Shown one piece after another: positions 18,700 to 31,536 of a stretch of DNA of 64,000 bases. The DNA is from Cyclina sinensis (lineage: Eukaryota > Mollusca > Bivalvia > Venerida > Veneridae), in assembly GCA_012932295.1 (NCBI GenBank), contig JAAONU010000006.1:33010882-33074881 (forward strand), in the 5' to 3' direction. A model generated the notes under the pieces. That model saw only the letters and a list, made by a program, of their open reading frames with translations, was not told where the DNA came from and searched no databases. Each line of letters opens with the position of its first letter. The stretch's first letter is position 1. A program made the position numbers and the translations under genes.

Positions 18700-21436
18700 C
18701 ATCACTAAGATTTAAACCAGATGTCAACATGTCCTATGTTTTAAGGAGTGGTTAAATTCAGCTAGAAAAAAGGAGATATGAGCATTTGATGCTGTAAGGC
18801 ATGCCCTAAATAATGCCATCACAAATCTGTGTTACCAGATTAAAACTTGAATATCATTAAAATGGTTAAAAGATAGTCTTAAACCTAGCATTGTTATTGT
18901 TTTCGTTTTTGTTGTTTTTTAATAAGAAGGAAAAGAGCTTTCATGTAGCACTTTGAAAAGAGGCTAAAATAAGTTACATGTTGATGTGTGGACAGCAAGT
19001 TCATATCAATGTTCTACTACACTTTATTTACCCATCACAAAACTAGTACTTTTAAACCAACCTGTTACGTATGTCGGTTGCAGTAACCTGTCAGAAAGGG
19101 GCATAATTCCGCTACTTGAATAACCGATTTATAACAGTTTAAATATTTCACTTTTATCTACGTAACAAAAGGGATATTATCACAAGAATAGCTACAGCGT
19201 GTTATTTCCCTTGTATCGACTTTTTAAAATGAAGTCAAACTAACAAAATGTTTATGCTAAAATGTCCCAAGGTATAGGAAAAAATAGTTTCTGTCAATAT
19301 GTATACAGATTTCATTTTATTTTCCAATAGCTATACAACTGGTTTGCGTCCGCAATACGTCAACATTTAAGCGTACTAGAATGTTACAAGCCTATACATT
19401 TATTACAGCGCGTCATTTCCCTCGCATTGATTTAAGTAAATTGGTAATATAATTAGAATTTTACCGAAAATAGTTTACAATCAGATTTTTCTTTTCTCAA
19501 ATTCCACCTCAAACTTGTAACAACGTTATAATAATAAATCACTGTTTACCTTCGAACCAATCAATGGTTAGAGTTTTCAAGAATCTTATTATAGAGTAAT
19601 AGTTTGCTTTATTTAGCAAAACTAAAAGATGTCGCGTACTCAACGATGATGAATTTATATTTGCGCAGGTGGCGTAATTTTATAACATGCAAGCAGTATT
19701 TTAGGTATGTCTGTTTCGTTGCCTGGTGTGATCAATATGTGCCTCGAGTATTTTGACTATTAAATATAACTATCTTGATACAAAAAGTATCTTGATACTA
19801 TCTTGATACCTGTTGATACAAAACTGCGTTTGTAATCTACGTTCCAATGGATATAGTTTTAATTCTAATTTGTATCGAAATGCACTTACCGGTAAAGTCT
19901 ACTTTGATGCTACCCGACAACGTGACTTTAAATTAAAAAAAAAATCGACAGGTCTGCGATAAATTAGTTTCATTATTGCTGGTTGGATTTTCTATCTGTC
20001 ACCGAAAGAAAAATGTTTGTGTACCAATCGTTTCTCCATAACGTATTACTGCTTGTTATTCCATTTCTTAACATTTTAACGTATTAAGTAGATAATGGTC
20101 CAGCATTCTATGAAATTGTAAATAATTGCGGTGACTATTTCGTCTTTAAATGAGTACGCTTTACTATTTTACAATACTACGAATCGACCTTTATTTGAAA
20201 TTAATTAAAACGGAGTTATTAATAGTAATATTAATTACTCAATCCAACGTTTTTATTTTAAAATATTAAGTAAAATCGAAAAAAAAACTGATAGGAAAAC
20301 AATCGGAACGGTATTTAAGTAAGTTAAAAGTGGCGTTGTATAATTGCTACTACGATTATTTATACATGTATAGTATTATATCGGTATAGTTAATGAAATC
20401 ATTTTGCCAGTCAAGACATGCTGATTTATCTAAACGTATTTGTAGGGAACATTTTTTTCCGTTACATCATGTAGTTGTTTAAAACAGGTATATTTTGTAT
20501 TTGAAACAATAAATAACTTCAAACAAGAAATATCTTTATAAAAGATTATCGGTGTAAATACAGTACAAAATTAATGCCCCTTAAGTGTATAGTTTTCGAT
20601 CATTGGCAAATATTGAACGCCCATAGTAATTGAATGTTCCATTTTCGTAACAGTTTAGGCTATAAATAAAAAAGATGTCGAGCTTAATGCTTAAAGTGTC
20701 AGTATCATTTTCAATGAGACAATTTAAATATTTATCCATACTTATTATATATGTATTCCAGTTAGTATAATTGTTCTTGGTCAAAACGATTTGATGTTTA
20801 ATTTGTGGATGTATTAATGTTGTAATTATTGCATTATTTTCAGAAGCAATTAAACTAACAATTACGAATTTTGCCATAAAATTTTATAACAGCAACACTT
20901 TTAACCAATGGCAAACTTCCTTCTTCAGCTAAAGACTTTGTGTCTAACAATTTCATTCGTTACAAATGTAGGTCAAAATTTATTATTATTCAGCTACACC
21001 GAAAAAAAAACAGCAGGTAACGTATTAAAGGAAGTAAGTTTCATTATTATACAACGTTAGAAAAGATGTAAGTAATGTAGCGTTCCTTTTTACTTTTGCT
21101 CCTTCTAGGGCCGAGGAGCTGACCGTCCATGTCCGCGACCATGTCCTTAACTGTGTATACGAATCAGCGTATTATACCTTCGGGCGAGGTTTGTCTAAAA
21201 ACGAAACTTCTGATGTGATTTTTAAATATAAATCAAAAAACGAGGGTCGCCCATGCGTATAATACACGTTGCTTCTATGCAAATGAGTTACCATTCAGAT
21301 GGCGGACTGTTACTAAAAATATAACCTAGGTTACCTTTTACTTCATCTTTGTTATCATTCAAAGCGGCCCATAGACTTGCACTTAGTAAATTGAAAGAGA
21401 TTACACAGATTTTCAATTCATCAAACCCGAGTTAGA
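18700..21436. other. intergenic, no gene seen
   Basis: Very AT-rich. A short run of TATCTTGATAC repeats lies near 19765-19815. The minus-strand frame 20581-20877 (98 codons) has no recognisable motif. A GTGCGTATTATA-like motif pair near 21160 and 21255 recalls the subterminal motif of the element at 57824-58627, but no paired ends could be shown. Confidence 0.5.
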
Positions 21437-23400
21437 AAACAAGAGGGCCATGATGGCCCTGTATCCCTCACCAGAATATGACTGTTTTTAACAAAGTTGC
21501 TATCGACCTGGTTAATTGACCCTTAGATGACCCATATTAGAACTTGACCTTTAAATTATTGAAACAACCTTTCTGACAAATTTCGAATACATTTGGACTG
21601 AAAATATAGCCTCTAGAGTGTTTACAAAGTTTTTCGATATTTGGGTTCTCTGACCTAGCCTTCGACTCCAGATGACCCATATTCAAACTTGAGCTAGAAA
21701 TCATAGAAGCAAACTATCTGACAAATTTTCAGTTATTTGGAATTAAAATCTTAACTCTAGAGTGTTAACAAGGCTTTTTCCATATTTGGGTTTTTTGATC
21801 TAGTTTTTGACCAAAGATGGCCCATATTAGTACTTGAGCTAGAAATCATCATAACAACCTGTCTGACAAATTTCCAGGGTACTTGGACTGAAAATGTCAC
21901 ATCTGGAGTGTTAAAATGGTTTTTACATTTTAGGGCTCTGTGACCTTGTTTTTGATCCCAGGTGACACATATCTAAACCTGAGTTAGAAATCATTGAAAC
22001 AACCTTTCTGACAAATTTCAAGGATATTTGGACTGAAAATGTAACATCTAGAGAATTAACAAGGTTTTTCTACTTTTTGGCCCTGTGACCAAGTTTTTGA
22101 CCCCAGATAACCCATATTCAAAACTGAGCTAGAAATCATTGAAACAATCTTTCTGACAAATTTCAAGGTTATTTGAACTGAAAATGTTACCTCTAGAGTG
22201 TTAACAAGTTTTTTAGGGGTCTGTGACCTTACTTTTTATTCCCAAATGACCCTATATTAGAATCTGAGCTAAAAATCATTAAAACAACCTTTCTGACAAA
22301 TTTCGAAAATATTTGGACTGAAAAGTAGCCTCTAGAGTGTTAACAATTTTTTTCTATTTTTGGGCTCTGTGACCTAGTTTTTGAATCCAGATAACCCATA
22401 TTCAAACTTGACCTAGAAATCATTGAAACAACTTTTTTTGACAGATTTCCAGGTTATTTGGACTGAAAATGTTACCTTTTATAGTGTTAACAAGGTTTTT
22501 CCATGTTTGGGCTATGTGACCTAGTTTTTGACCCCTGATGACCCATATTCGAACTTGACCTAGAAATCATTAAAACAACCTTTTTGACAAATTTCTTGGA
22601 TATTTTGACTGAAAATGTTACCTCTCCTTCAAGAAGATTTTCAAAGTTTTCCCTATATAAGCCTATGTAAAATCAATTGACCCCCAGGGCAGGGCCAAAT
22701 TTGACCCCAAAGGCATAATTTGAACAAACTTGGTAGAGGTCTACTAGACAATGCTATATACCAAATCTTAAGGCTCAGGCCCATGCGGTCTCAGACAAGA
22801 ACATTTTCAAAGTTTTCCCTATGCAAAATCAATTGACCCCCGTGTTGGGGCCAAATTTGATCCCAGGGGCATAATTTGAACAAACTTGGTAGAGGTCCAC
22901 TAGACAATGCTACATACAAAATCTAAAGGCTCAGGGCCTAGTGGTTTCAGACAAGAAGATTTTTTAAAGTTTCATCTATATAAGCCTATGTAAAATCAAT
23001 TGACCCCCGTGGCAGGGCCAAATTTGACCCCAGGGGGCATAATTTGAACAAACTTGGTAGATGTTCACTAGACAATGCTACATACCAAAATCTTACGGCT
23101 CAGGGCCTCGTGCTTTACAGTTTCACTATATAAGCCTATGTAAAATCAACTGACCCCCGGGCGGGGCTAAATTTGACTCCAAGGGTATAATTTGAACAAA
23201 CTTGGTAGAAATCCACTGGACAATGCTACACACCAAATCTTAAGGCCCAGGGCCTTGTGGTTTCAGACAAGAAGATTTTCAAAGATTTTCCTTTAAGTTG
23301 CGATAGCAACCAGAGTTTTCGATGGAATTGAATTTATTGAACAACTTTGGTAGAGCTTCATGCAAAGAATATCCCAGGCAAGTCGAAATTTCTCCGTGAC
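21437..23400 (-). mobile_element. tandem-repeat element with CAAGAGGGCCATGATGG end
   Basis: Begins AACAAGAGGGCCATGATGG and is then made almost wholly of tandem units. The first array (21530-22640) has about eight units of roughly 145 bp sharing GACCCATATT, GAAATCATTGAAACAAC and CTAGAGTGTTAAC. The second array (22665-23290) has four units of about 155 bp sharing AAACTTGGTAGA and ACTAGACAATGCTA. A unique tail follows (GCGATAGCAACCAGAGTTTTC, 23300-23400), similar to 60005-60030 of the element in the RAPGEF1 intron. The opposite terminus (GCTCACCT-type) was not found, so the right end may be truncated. It lies in reverse orientation to the element at 27011-30114. No protein. Confidence 0.75.
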
Positions 23401-25367
23401 ATTGCATTTAATTTCTGTGCAAATGTTCTGTAGGAAGCGTTGTCTGAGGGGTACGATTTGAGGGGAAGTTGATACTACTGTTTCCCTTCAGGGCGTGTTA
23501 TATAATCGTACATGTGTTAATTTTGTAAAAGTGAGTGATATAAGAGGCGCATCGACCACAAGTACAATTTCTGTCTGCTTCTAGTATATTCATTATATCG
23601 GATAGAACTTCATTATGAATAAACAAAATCGTTTTAACATACTTTTTTATGTACAAAGCAAGAAAGTATATAGAAGTGAATGATTGTACGAAATATCAAT
23701 TAGTTTAAATCATCTTTATTTTTGAGCGATAAAAGCAAATATTAAGAAACATATCAAACAGAGACCGCGGATAAAAGACTTAGCTACTTTTGCAATTCTA
23801 CGAACCCCGGAGAAGAATTATGCATCACAAGAAAAGGCATGTTTTTTTCTACAAAATAATAACTTGCTTGTCAAAATCGGACAAGAAAACAGTTTAACGC
23901 AAAGAAGAGATGCTCCTGCATTATAAGAAATATTCTGTTCTGTTCTGTTTTATAGACAGTTAAATCTTCGGGTCGAATGTAACAAGCACAATGAGAAGTG
24001 ACCTCACCTCGTTTTCAAAACAAAATTTGTATTGACCAAAAAAAAAAAACTATCATTTGCTTTGGTGAACTTTAGATTACAATTCAATACCTCTTTAGAA
24101 AAAAACATATACGACTCCACTAACCCCTTTTGCTTTTATATTAATTTTGATTTTGCCCGTGAACGTTCAAACATTTCAATATTTGTAATTGTTGAGTGGC
24201 AGGCTTTTGTAAATATTTAAATATTATTATTAGAGATTATTAGATAAGATCATCCCCATCTATCTTGTTTGATATCCCTCATACATTCTACTGGAGAAAA
24301 GAAATATACTGTATAGCACAGCCTGAGTTTTTGTTACGAACCGGTTCGGCCATTTTCGCAACTTCCGGTTAAGCCTTAAGTTCAGAATCATTAAAATTTC
24401 GTCTGTTTGCCGAAAGAACAGCATTACTTATCACGATTTCGGTACAATACACTATCTACATGAAATGATACTGGGCGAATCGTTGGTGAACCATTGGAAT
24501 ATAGATTTTGAATTTCTTTTGTTGATAACAGTATTGCATCAGAAATTCGTTTTCATTTATAGTGCCCATAACAAAATTCGTGATGACGTCATAGGTAATA
24601 TGTAATGTAGATATGTTAATATGGGAGAACAAGAAATATCAGCTTTACTATTAATGTCATACCCGTAGACCCCATTTTATTTATCGTCATTACTCCTTTC
24701 TCACTTTGTCAGAAAAGATAACCCGGTGAAATACCGCCATGTGTTGCTATAGGAGCTATTTGTATTTATTGAAAGGTCTGCCTTTTTGTATCCACGCAAA
24801 TGGTCAAACCTGTTCATTAATTGCTTTTGTACATTTTTGGATATTTATATGTTTAACTACACTGCAATATGACTCTGTTGTAAAGGTGACTTAAAGGCCT
24901 AAAGGCCGGTGTGTTAGTTTGGGTGGTAGGTTGCATAAATGTAGTTAATATACACAAGTCACTACAATAAAAAGTTATATTTTATGTTTTCCAGTGGATA
25001 AAGTTGATAATCTACTGTTTTAAAACTGTGGAATACCATTTTTATTTTCACTGTTTTTGTCGAACTACTTTTTTAAAACTTATTACCGCACTTGGATAGA
25101 TTTGTCACAAGTTCTACACAACAGTCCCAAATTTTCATATTCAGGATCACCAGCTCGTCCTCAATACAAGAGAATCAGGCAGATAATTAATAGTGACAGT
25201 GATTAAGAAATTTAAAATACACAAATAAATCCAACTTGTAAAAGTTGTGTTTCCATAGTTTTACAAGATGGCGGACTTCTGAATGGTGTGTATTACTCCG
25301 CCATGGCAAGAAGAAGACCGGATTTGTTTCATTCGGCAATTGCGTAAATTTAAATAAAGTTTATGTT

Positions 25368-25430
25368 TTTGTTGTTGTTGTTTTTTCTCTTTTTTTTCTT
25401 TTTTTTTTTTTTTTTTCTTTTTTTTTTAAG
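25368..25430 (+). repeat. T-rich homopolymer tract
   Basis: A GTT trinucleotide run passes into an almost pure T tract with scattered C. It forms the Phe-rich part of a chance reading frame. Confidence 0.95.
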
Positions 25431-25602
25431 TGTCTTTGGATGATAAAGATAGATAAGATCTTTGAGATACTTTTATCTGAAATAAATGTCAGAACTATTT
25501 TTTATTGCTTTATCAATAAAGATTGGAAATAAAGCGGCTATTATTTGGGGCCCTCCACAGGGAACAAGAAATTTTAAGTTTGTCAAGAAAGAAAATTTCT
25601 TC

Positions 25603-25694
25603 GTTTCAGTGAAATACCAATTTTATTTCACTCGTGAAGACCAAAAAAAACTGACATTTTCTCTCGTGAAATAAAATCGATATTTCACTGAAAC
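25603..25694. repeat. 92-bp inverted repeat (hairpin)
   Basis: Arms of about 30 bp: GTTTCAGTGAAATA then ATTTTATTTCAC on the left, GTGAAATAAAAT then TATTTCACTGAAAC on the right, with two mismatched positions and a loop of about 30 bases rich in A. It could be a minimal foldback element or a transcribed hairpin. Confidence 0.85.
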
Positions 25695-27010
25695 AAACAA
25701 ATATCTTTTATATCTTATCTTTATTTTCACCCCGTCTTGTTTTGGCAAGTTCTTGTATCAAAACGCCCGCTTATCTGTTGTATGGCCTTGGGTTATAAAT
25801 CTTTATTTTAGAAGTATGATGTAATATTAGACGGTCAACAAAAATATAATGCCGTCGCGACATTTTCTTTTCATTCAGTAAAACATTTAAATATTGGTAA
25901 AGCTTCTTTCATTTTTTGCATATATATAAAAACAACATTATTTTAAGTGCACTTTAGCAAGTATGTTCCGAAAACAAAGAAAACACCATCCAACGCCATC
26001 CACGTTTTGCAATTCTCTCCTTTTATTATTATTTCTTAATAACCTTAATTTGCCTTTTCATTATTTGGTAAATTCTTTTTAAGACTGAATTGTGTTGTGT
26101 TGTGTCGTGTCTTGATAAAGTTTGTAACTCGGGTTTTTTGTATTTTTTTGTATTTTCTACTTCCTATATATTCTTATTCTAGCAATGATATATCTGGATA
26201 CTTCAAAAAATAGTGTCATTTTTTTCTAAATTAGAAAATTCTCACCTGGTGTTTACTGATAAAAATTAAAATCAGACTTTTTTCCAGTAAATCTAGATCT
26301 AATGCAGGAAATAATTTCAAATGTTTTTCGGGTTTTAACTATTTTTATCCGATGACCTACTCTCCGTTTCCACGAAAGCCTGTCATCTATTCTCGGGTTA
26401 TTTTTAGAAACAGCAGTTTCAGTGACAGTTTCAATAATCACCATTCTGAATATGCCCCACTGAAAGAATTATGTTATTCACTCATTTTCATCAATTCATC
26501 AGGCAAATAAGAATTAAACAGTTTACAACCTCACGTTTACAAAATATTTACTTACGACAACAGTTGCATACATGTTTGTTTAGAAGCAACTCTAAGACTA
26601 GTACAGTTTTACAAATGATTCCAGTGACTACATAAATCACAGGAAACCCAGTACACAATGAAAAGGGTGCCATCCACCTCTGCTTATGCTACAAAATAAC
26701 TTTTCCAAACACAGCAGAATTAGAGGGTGAATAGCTTCTTAGGAGCTTCTAACTGGTGGTGTCAAGTAAAAATCAATAAAAACGATGTAGCGTACCCCTT
26801 TACATTTAATCAGCGCATATTACAAACAGTAAAAAAATGAAAACCGGGTAGAGAGATCGTGCGCTTGCTGTCAAAATTTACAATGGATTTAATGAAATAT
26901 TTCGAATGTGAAAGAAAGAAAGATGACCTAGCTTTTAAAGTTAAAAATAAACATTTTGCAACCATTTGGCTTTTTTTCTCAGTTTCACTTTAAACGTTGT
27001 GCCGATTTTT

Positions 27011-30000
27011 AGCTCACCTGATCGATGAATGTCCGTCGTCCGTCGTCTGTCGTCCGTCGTCCGTTCACATTTAGTTCGTTAACACTCTACTGGTCACATT
27101 TTTGCTCCAATTGTCACGAAACTTGGTCAGGATGTTTTTCCCAGTAATTACTCGGACGAGTTCGAATATGGGTCATATGGGATCAAAAACTAGGTCAAGG
27201 AGCCCAAAAATAGAAAAATCTTGTTAACACTCTAGAGGTATTGTTTTTAGCCCAAATAATCTGGAAATTTGTCATAAAGGTTGCTTCTATGATTTCTAGC
27301 TCAAGTTCAAATATGGGTCATCTGGTGTCAAAAACTAGGTCACAGAGCCCAAAAATAGAACATTCTTGTTAACACTCTAGAGGCTACATTTTCAGCCCAA
27401 ATAATCTGGAAATTTGTCAGAAAGGTTGTTTCCATGATTTCTAGCTCAAGTTCGAATATGGGTCATCTGGGGTCAAAAACTAGGTCACAGAGCCCAAATA
27501 TGGAAAAACCTTGTTAACACTTAAGAGGTAACATTTTTTGCCCATATATCCTTGTAATATGTCAGAAAGGTTTTTTGGATTATTTCTAGCCCAGGTTCGA
27601 ATATGGGTCATCTGGGGTCAAAAACTAGGTCACTGAGACGAAATATGGAAAAACCTTTTTATCACTCTAGAGGTAACATTTTCAGCCAAAATATCCTGGA
27701 AATATGTCAGAAAGGTTGTTTTGATGATTTCTAGCTCAAGTTTGAATATGGGTCATGTGGGTTCAAAAACTAGGTCACACAGCCCAAATATGGTAAAACC
27801 TTGTTAACACTCTAGAGGCTACATTTTTAGCCCAAATTTCCTGAAAAACTGTCAGAAAGCTTGTTAAGATGATTTCTAGCTCAAGTTGGAATATGGGTCA
27901 TGTGGGGTCCAAAACTAGGTCACACAGCCTGTATGTGGAAAAACCTTGTTAACACTCTAGAGGTAACATTTTCAGCCCAAATATCCTGGAAATATGTCAG
28001 ATAGGTTGTTTCGATGATTTCTAGGTCAAGTTCGAATATGGGTCATCTGGGTCAAAAACTAGGTCACACAGCCTGAATATGGAAAAACCTTGTTAACACT
28101 CTAGAGGTAACATTTTCAGCCCAAATATCCTGGAAATATGTCAGAAAAGTTGTATTGATGATTTCTAGCCCAAGTGTGAATATGGGTCATCTTGGGTCAA
28201 AAACTAGGTCACAGAGCTTAAATTTGGAAAAACCTTGTTTACACTCTACAGGTAACATTTTCAGCCTAAATATTCTGGAAATATGTCAAAAAGGTTATTT
28301 CGATGGTTTCTAGGTCAAGTTCAAATATGGGTCATCTGGGGTTAAAAACTAGGTCACAGAGCCTAAAAATAGAAATATCTTGTTAAGGCTCTAGAGGCTA
28401 CTGTTTCAGCCCAAATATCCTGGAAATATGTCAGGAAGGTTGTTTTGATGATTTCTAGCTCAAGTTTGAATATGGGTCATGTGGATTCAAAAACTAGGTC
28501 ACACAGCCCAAATATGGTAAAACCTTGTTAACACTCTAGAGGCTACATTTTTAGCCCAAATTTCCTGAAAAACTGTCAGAAAGCTTGTTAAGATGATTTC
28601 TAGCTCAAGTTGGAATATGGGTCATGTGGGTTCAAAACTAGGTCACACAGCCTGTATATAGAAAAACCTTGTTAACACTCTAGAGGTAACATTTTCAGCC
28701 CAAATATCCTGGAAATATGTCAGATAGGTTGTTTCGATGATTTCTAGGTCAAGTTCGAATATGCGTCATCTGGGGTCAAAAACTAGATCACAGCCTGAAT
28801 ATGGAAAAATCTTGTTAACACTCTAGAAGTAACATTTTCAGCCCAAATATCCTGGAAAACTGTCAGAAAGCTTGTTAAGATGATTTCTAGCTCAAGTTCG
28901 AATATGGGTCATCTTGGGTCAAAAACTAGGTCACAGAGCCCAAAAATAGAAATAGCTTGTTAAGGCTCTAAAGGCTACTGTTTCAGCCCAAATATCCTGG
29001 AAATATGCCAGGAAGGTTGTTTTGATGATTTCTAGCTCAAGTTTGAATATGGGTCATGTGGGTTCAAAAACTAGGTCACACAGCCCAAATATGGTAAAAC
29101 CTTGTTAACACTCTAGAGGTAACATTTTTAGCCCAAATTTCCTGAAAAACTGTCAGAAAGCTTGTTAAGATGATTTCTAGCTCAAGTTGGAATATGGGTC
29201 ATGTGGGGTCCAAAACTAGGTCACACAGCCTGTATGTGGAAAAACCTTGTTAACACTCTAGAGGTAACATTTTCAGCCCAAATATCCTGGAAATATGTCA
29301 GATAGGTTGTTTCGATGATTTCTAGGTCAAGTTCGAATATGCGTCATCTGGGGTCAAAAACTAGATCACAGCCTGAATATGGAAAAATCTTGTTAACACT
29401 CTAGAGGTAACATTTTCAGCCCAAATATCCTGGAAATATGTCAGAAAGGTTGTATCAATGATTTCTAGCCCAATTTCGAATATAGGTCATCTGGGGTCAA
29501 AAACTAGGTCACAGAGCTTAAATTTGGAAAAACCTTGTTTACACTCTACAGGTAACATTTTCAGCCCAAATATTCTGGAAATATGTCAGAAAGGTTATTT
29601 TGATGGTTTCTAGGTCAAGTTCGATTATGGGTCATCTGGGGTAAAAAACTAGGTCACAGAGCCCAAAAATAGAAATATCTTGTTAAGGCTCTAGAGGCTA
29701 CTGTTTCAGTCCAAATATCCTGGCAGTTTGTCAGAAAGCTTGTTTGGTTGTTCACATTATTAGATTAGGTTAAAGGTCACGGAGGCTAAAAATAGATTTA
29801 TCTACTGTACCTCATAAAGCCTTCATTTATAGACCAATATCTTTGATATTCAGTATATAGGTTCCTTGCATGGACCTCTACCCATGTGTAGGGTTTGAGG
29901 TCACTGGGTCGAGGTCAAGGTCACCATAGCTTATAATAGATATTTCTACTTTCTGTCATAGAGCCTTTATTTATTGACTGATATTTTACATATTTGGTTT

Positions 30001-30114
30001 GAAGGCACTTAGATATTTTCAATTAAAAAATGAAATACTGCTTAACAGCAAACCTACAGCCAAAGTACTCAGGTGAGCGATCCAGGGCCATCATGGCTCT
30101 CTTGTTTTATTTTG
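27011..30114 (+). mobile_element. tandem-repeat element with GCTCACCTGA/CAGGTGAGC ends
   Basis: Starts AGCTCACCTGATCGATGAAT, followed by a GTCCGTCGTC run. It ends with TACTCAGGTGAGCGATCC and GGGCCATCATGGCTCTCTTG. The interior (27090-29750) is about eighteen units of roughly 145 bp sharing GGTCAAAAACTAGGTCACAG, CTTGTTAACACTCTAGAGG, AACATTTTCAGCCCAAATA and GATGATTTCTAG. It is the reverse complement family of the 21437-23400 element. A unique right part (29750-30060) holds AAGGTCACNGAGGCTAAAA-like text. No transposase is present, so it is non-autonomous; the class is not determined. Confidence 0.8.
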
Positions 30115-30735
30115 TAGTTGCAGATGTTTTGATAACATTTTGATGTATTAACATCCGGCGAAAATTCCGCCTGCGTGAAAATATATTGATATCTTAAAGT
30201 AGCTCGAGAATACATGTATGTCAAGAAAATCATATGTCGCCAGGATATGTTAAATTAAAAATATATATAAATTATCTGAAGTAGTTGAAACATATGGAAT
30301 GTTATTTAGGTTAAAAATAAACAATGCCCGCTAACTGTTACAATTTACTCATTGACGCTGTTATTGTGTTTACTGGTATAGTCTTTATGCACGCCTGCAC
30401 CTTCACCACGCTTGTTGACAATGATACCATGCTTGCTGGAAGTTACAACTTGTATACTGTTTAGACCCTGATGTCTATATCATATTTTCATTTGGCTGAA
30501 TGACTGTTCTGTGTAGCGTAATGATATATTTCAACATGCCGGGACTGTATATCACCATTAATATTTCAAGCTTGCCTTTTACAACGCCCCCAAAACAAAA
30601 TACATGATGTGACCCCAGAATATGAAAGATGTAATCAGCCACTAAGCAAGTTGAAAGTAAGCATAATGTGAACTGCAAAATTGTACGCCACATTTTGATA
30701 CCAGAAGGCGCGCGTTCGTCAAATTTGGTTTATTG
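30115..30735. other. intergenic, no gene seen
   Basis: No recognisable gene. The short minus-strand frame at 30475-30693 has a hydrophobic stretch but no family motif. Confidence 0.45.
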
Positions 30736-30769
30736 GTTGTTCATAACAAATAGATGACTTCTATAGATT

Positions 30770-31140
30770 TTCAGGTTATTAGGTCAAAGGCCAAGGTCAC
30801 AGTAACACTGAAAAGCAAAACGGTTTCCGATCAATAACTATACAATGCCTGGGCCCAGGCTTCCTAAAACTTCATACGTAGGTTGGTAATGGCCAGTAGA
30901 TCAGTCCTAACGTTTTAGTGTCACTAGATCAAAGGTCAAGGTCATATTGATCATTAACTGAAAAATGGCCTCTGATGAATAATTAGAGAATGCTTGAGGC
31001 TAGGGTCCTTAAACTCGCAATGTTGGTTGATAATGACCTGTAGATGACTTATATCGCTTTTGTCACTTGGTCAAAGTTCAAGGTCAGAGTGACCATTAAC
31101 AGAAAAAAAAGTTTCCAATCAATAACTAGAGAACCCTCGG
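30770..31140 (+). repeat. about 150-bp tandem repeat, three diverged copies
   Basis: Three units share a TCAAAGGTCAAGGTCA-type block, a GACCATTAAC or GATCATTAAC block, ATCAATAACTANNNAATGC and GTTGGTTGATAATGACC. It lies 300-700 bp upstream of the galactosyltransferase at 31537. Probably part of a mobile element; no coding content. Confidence 0.65.
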
Positions 31141-31536
31141 GCATTGGACTTTATATATTTCATAACCAATGTGTCATTAACATAATCTGTAATTCCTCTC
31201 ATTCATCTACTTGCCATGGCCAATAGCTTTTGATATCAGAAGTCCCTGTCATCCATCAATGTACTGACACAAGTCCATTTATGTTTTACAAACTTGTTCC
31301 TATATGTTTTACACAGCTGATATCTGTTCGAGCAGGAGAGAATATTAAAGGATTTGGCGAATACTGAAAAACATTGTGTAAACTTATCAATTTTGTACCT
31401 TCCATCGTGAAAATATACTCTATTTGCTAAACGAATTTTAACCACTATATGAGACCACAAAATATTGATCATGATTGTAAATCAGTTTCTCTACAAACGG
31501 CACGTCGAATGGGAAATTAACAACAAAAGAGTGAAA

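Larger units (their letters stand above)
23401..27010. other. intergenic, no gene seen
   Basis: AT-rich, with a long T-rich tract at 25368-25430 and a perfect-looking hairpin at 25603-25694 (listed separately). The frames at 24032-24220, 25245-25532 and 25486-25674 include low-complexity or hairpin DNA and show no domain. Confidence 0.5.

Noticed and set aside
24032..24220. 62-codon + frame
   Set aside because: AT-rich chance opening with no homologue recognised and no neighbouring exon signals.
21530..30060. CRISPR-like array, because units repeat many times
   Set aside because: Units of 145-155 bp are contiguous and diverged, with no spacers, and the genome is animal.
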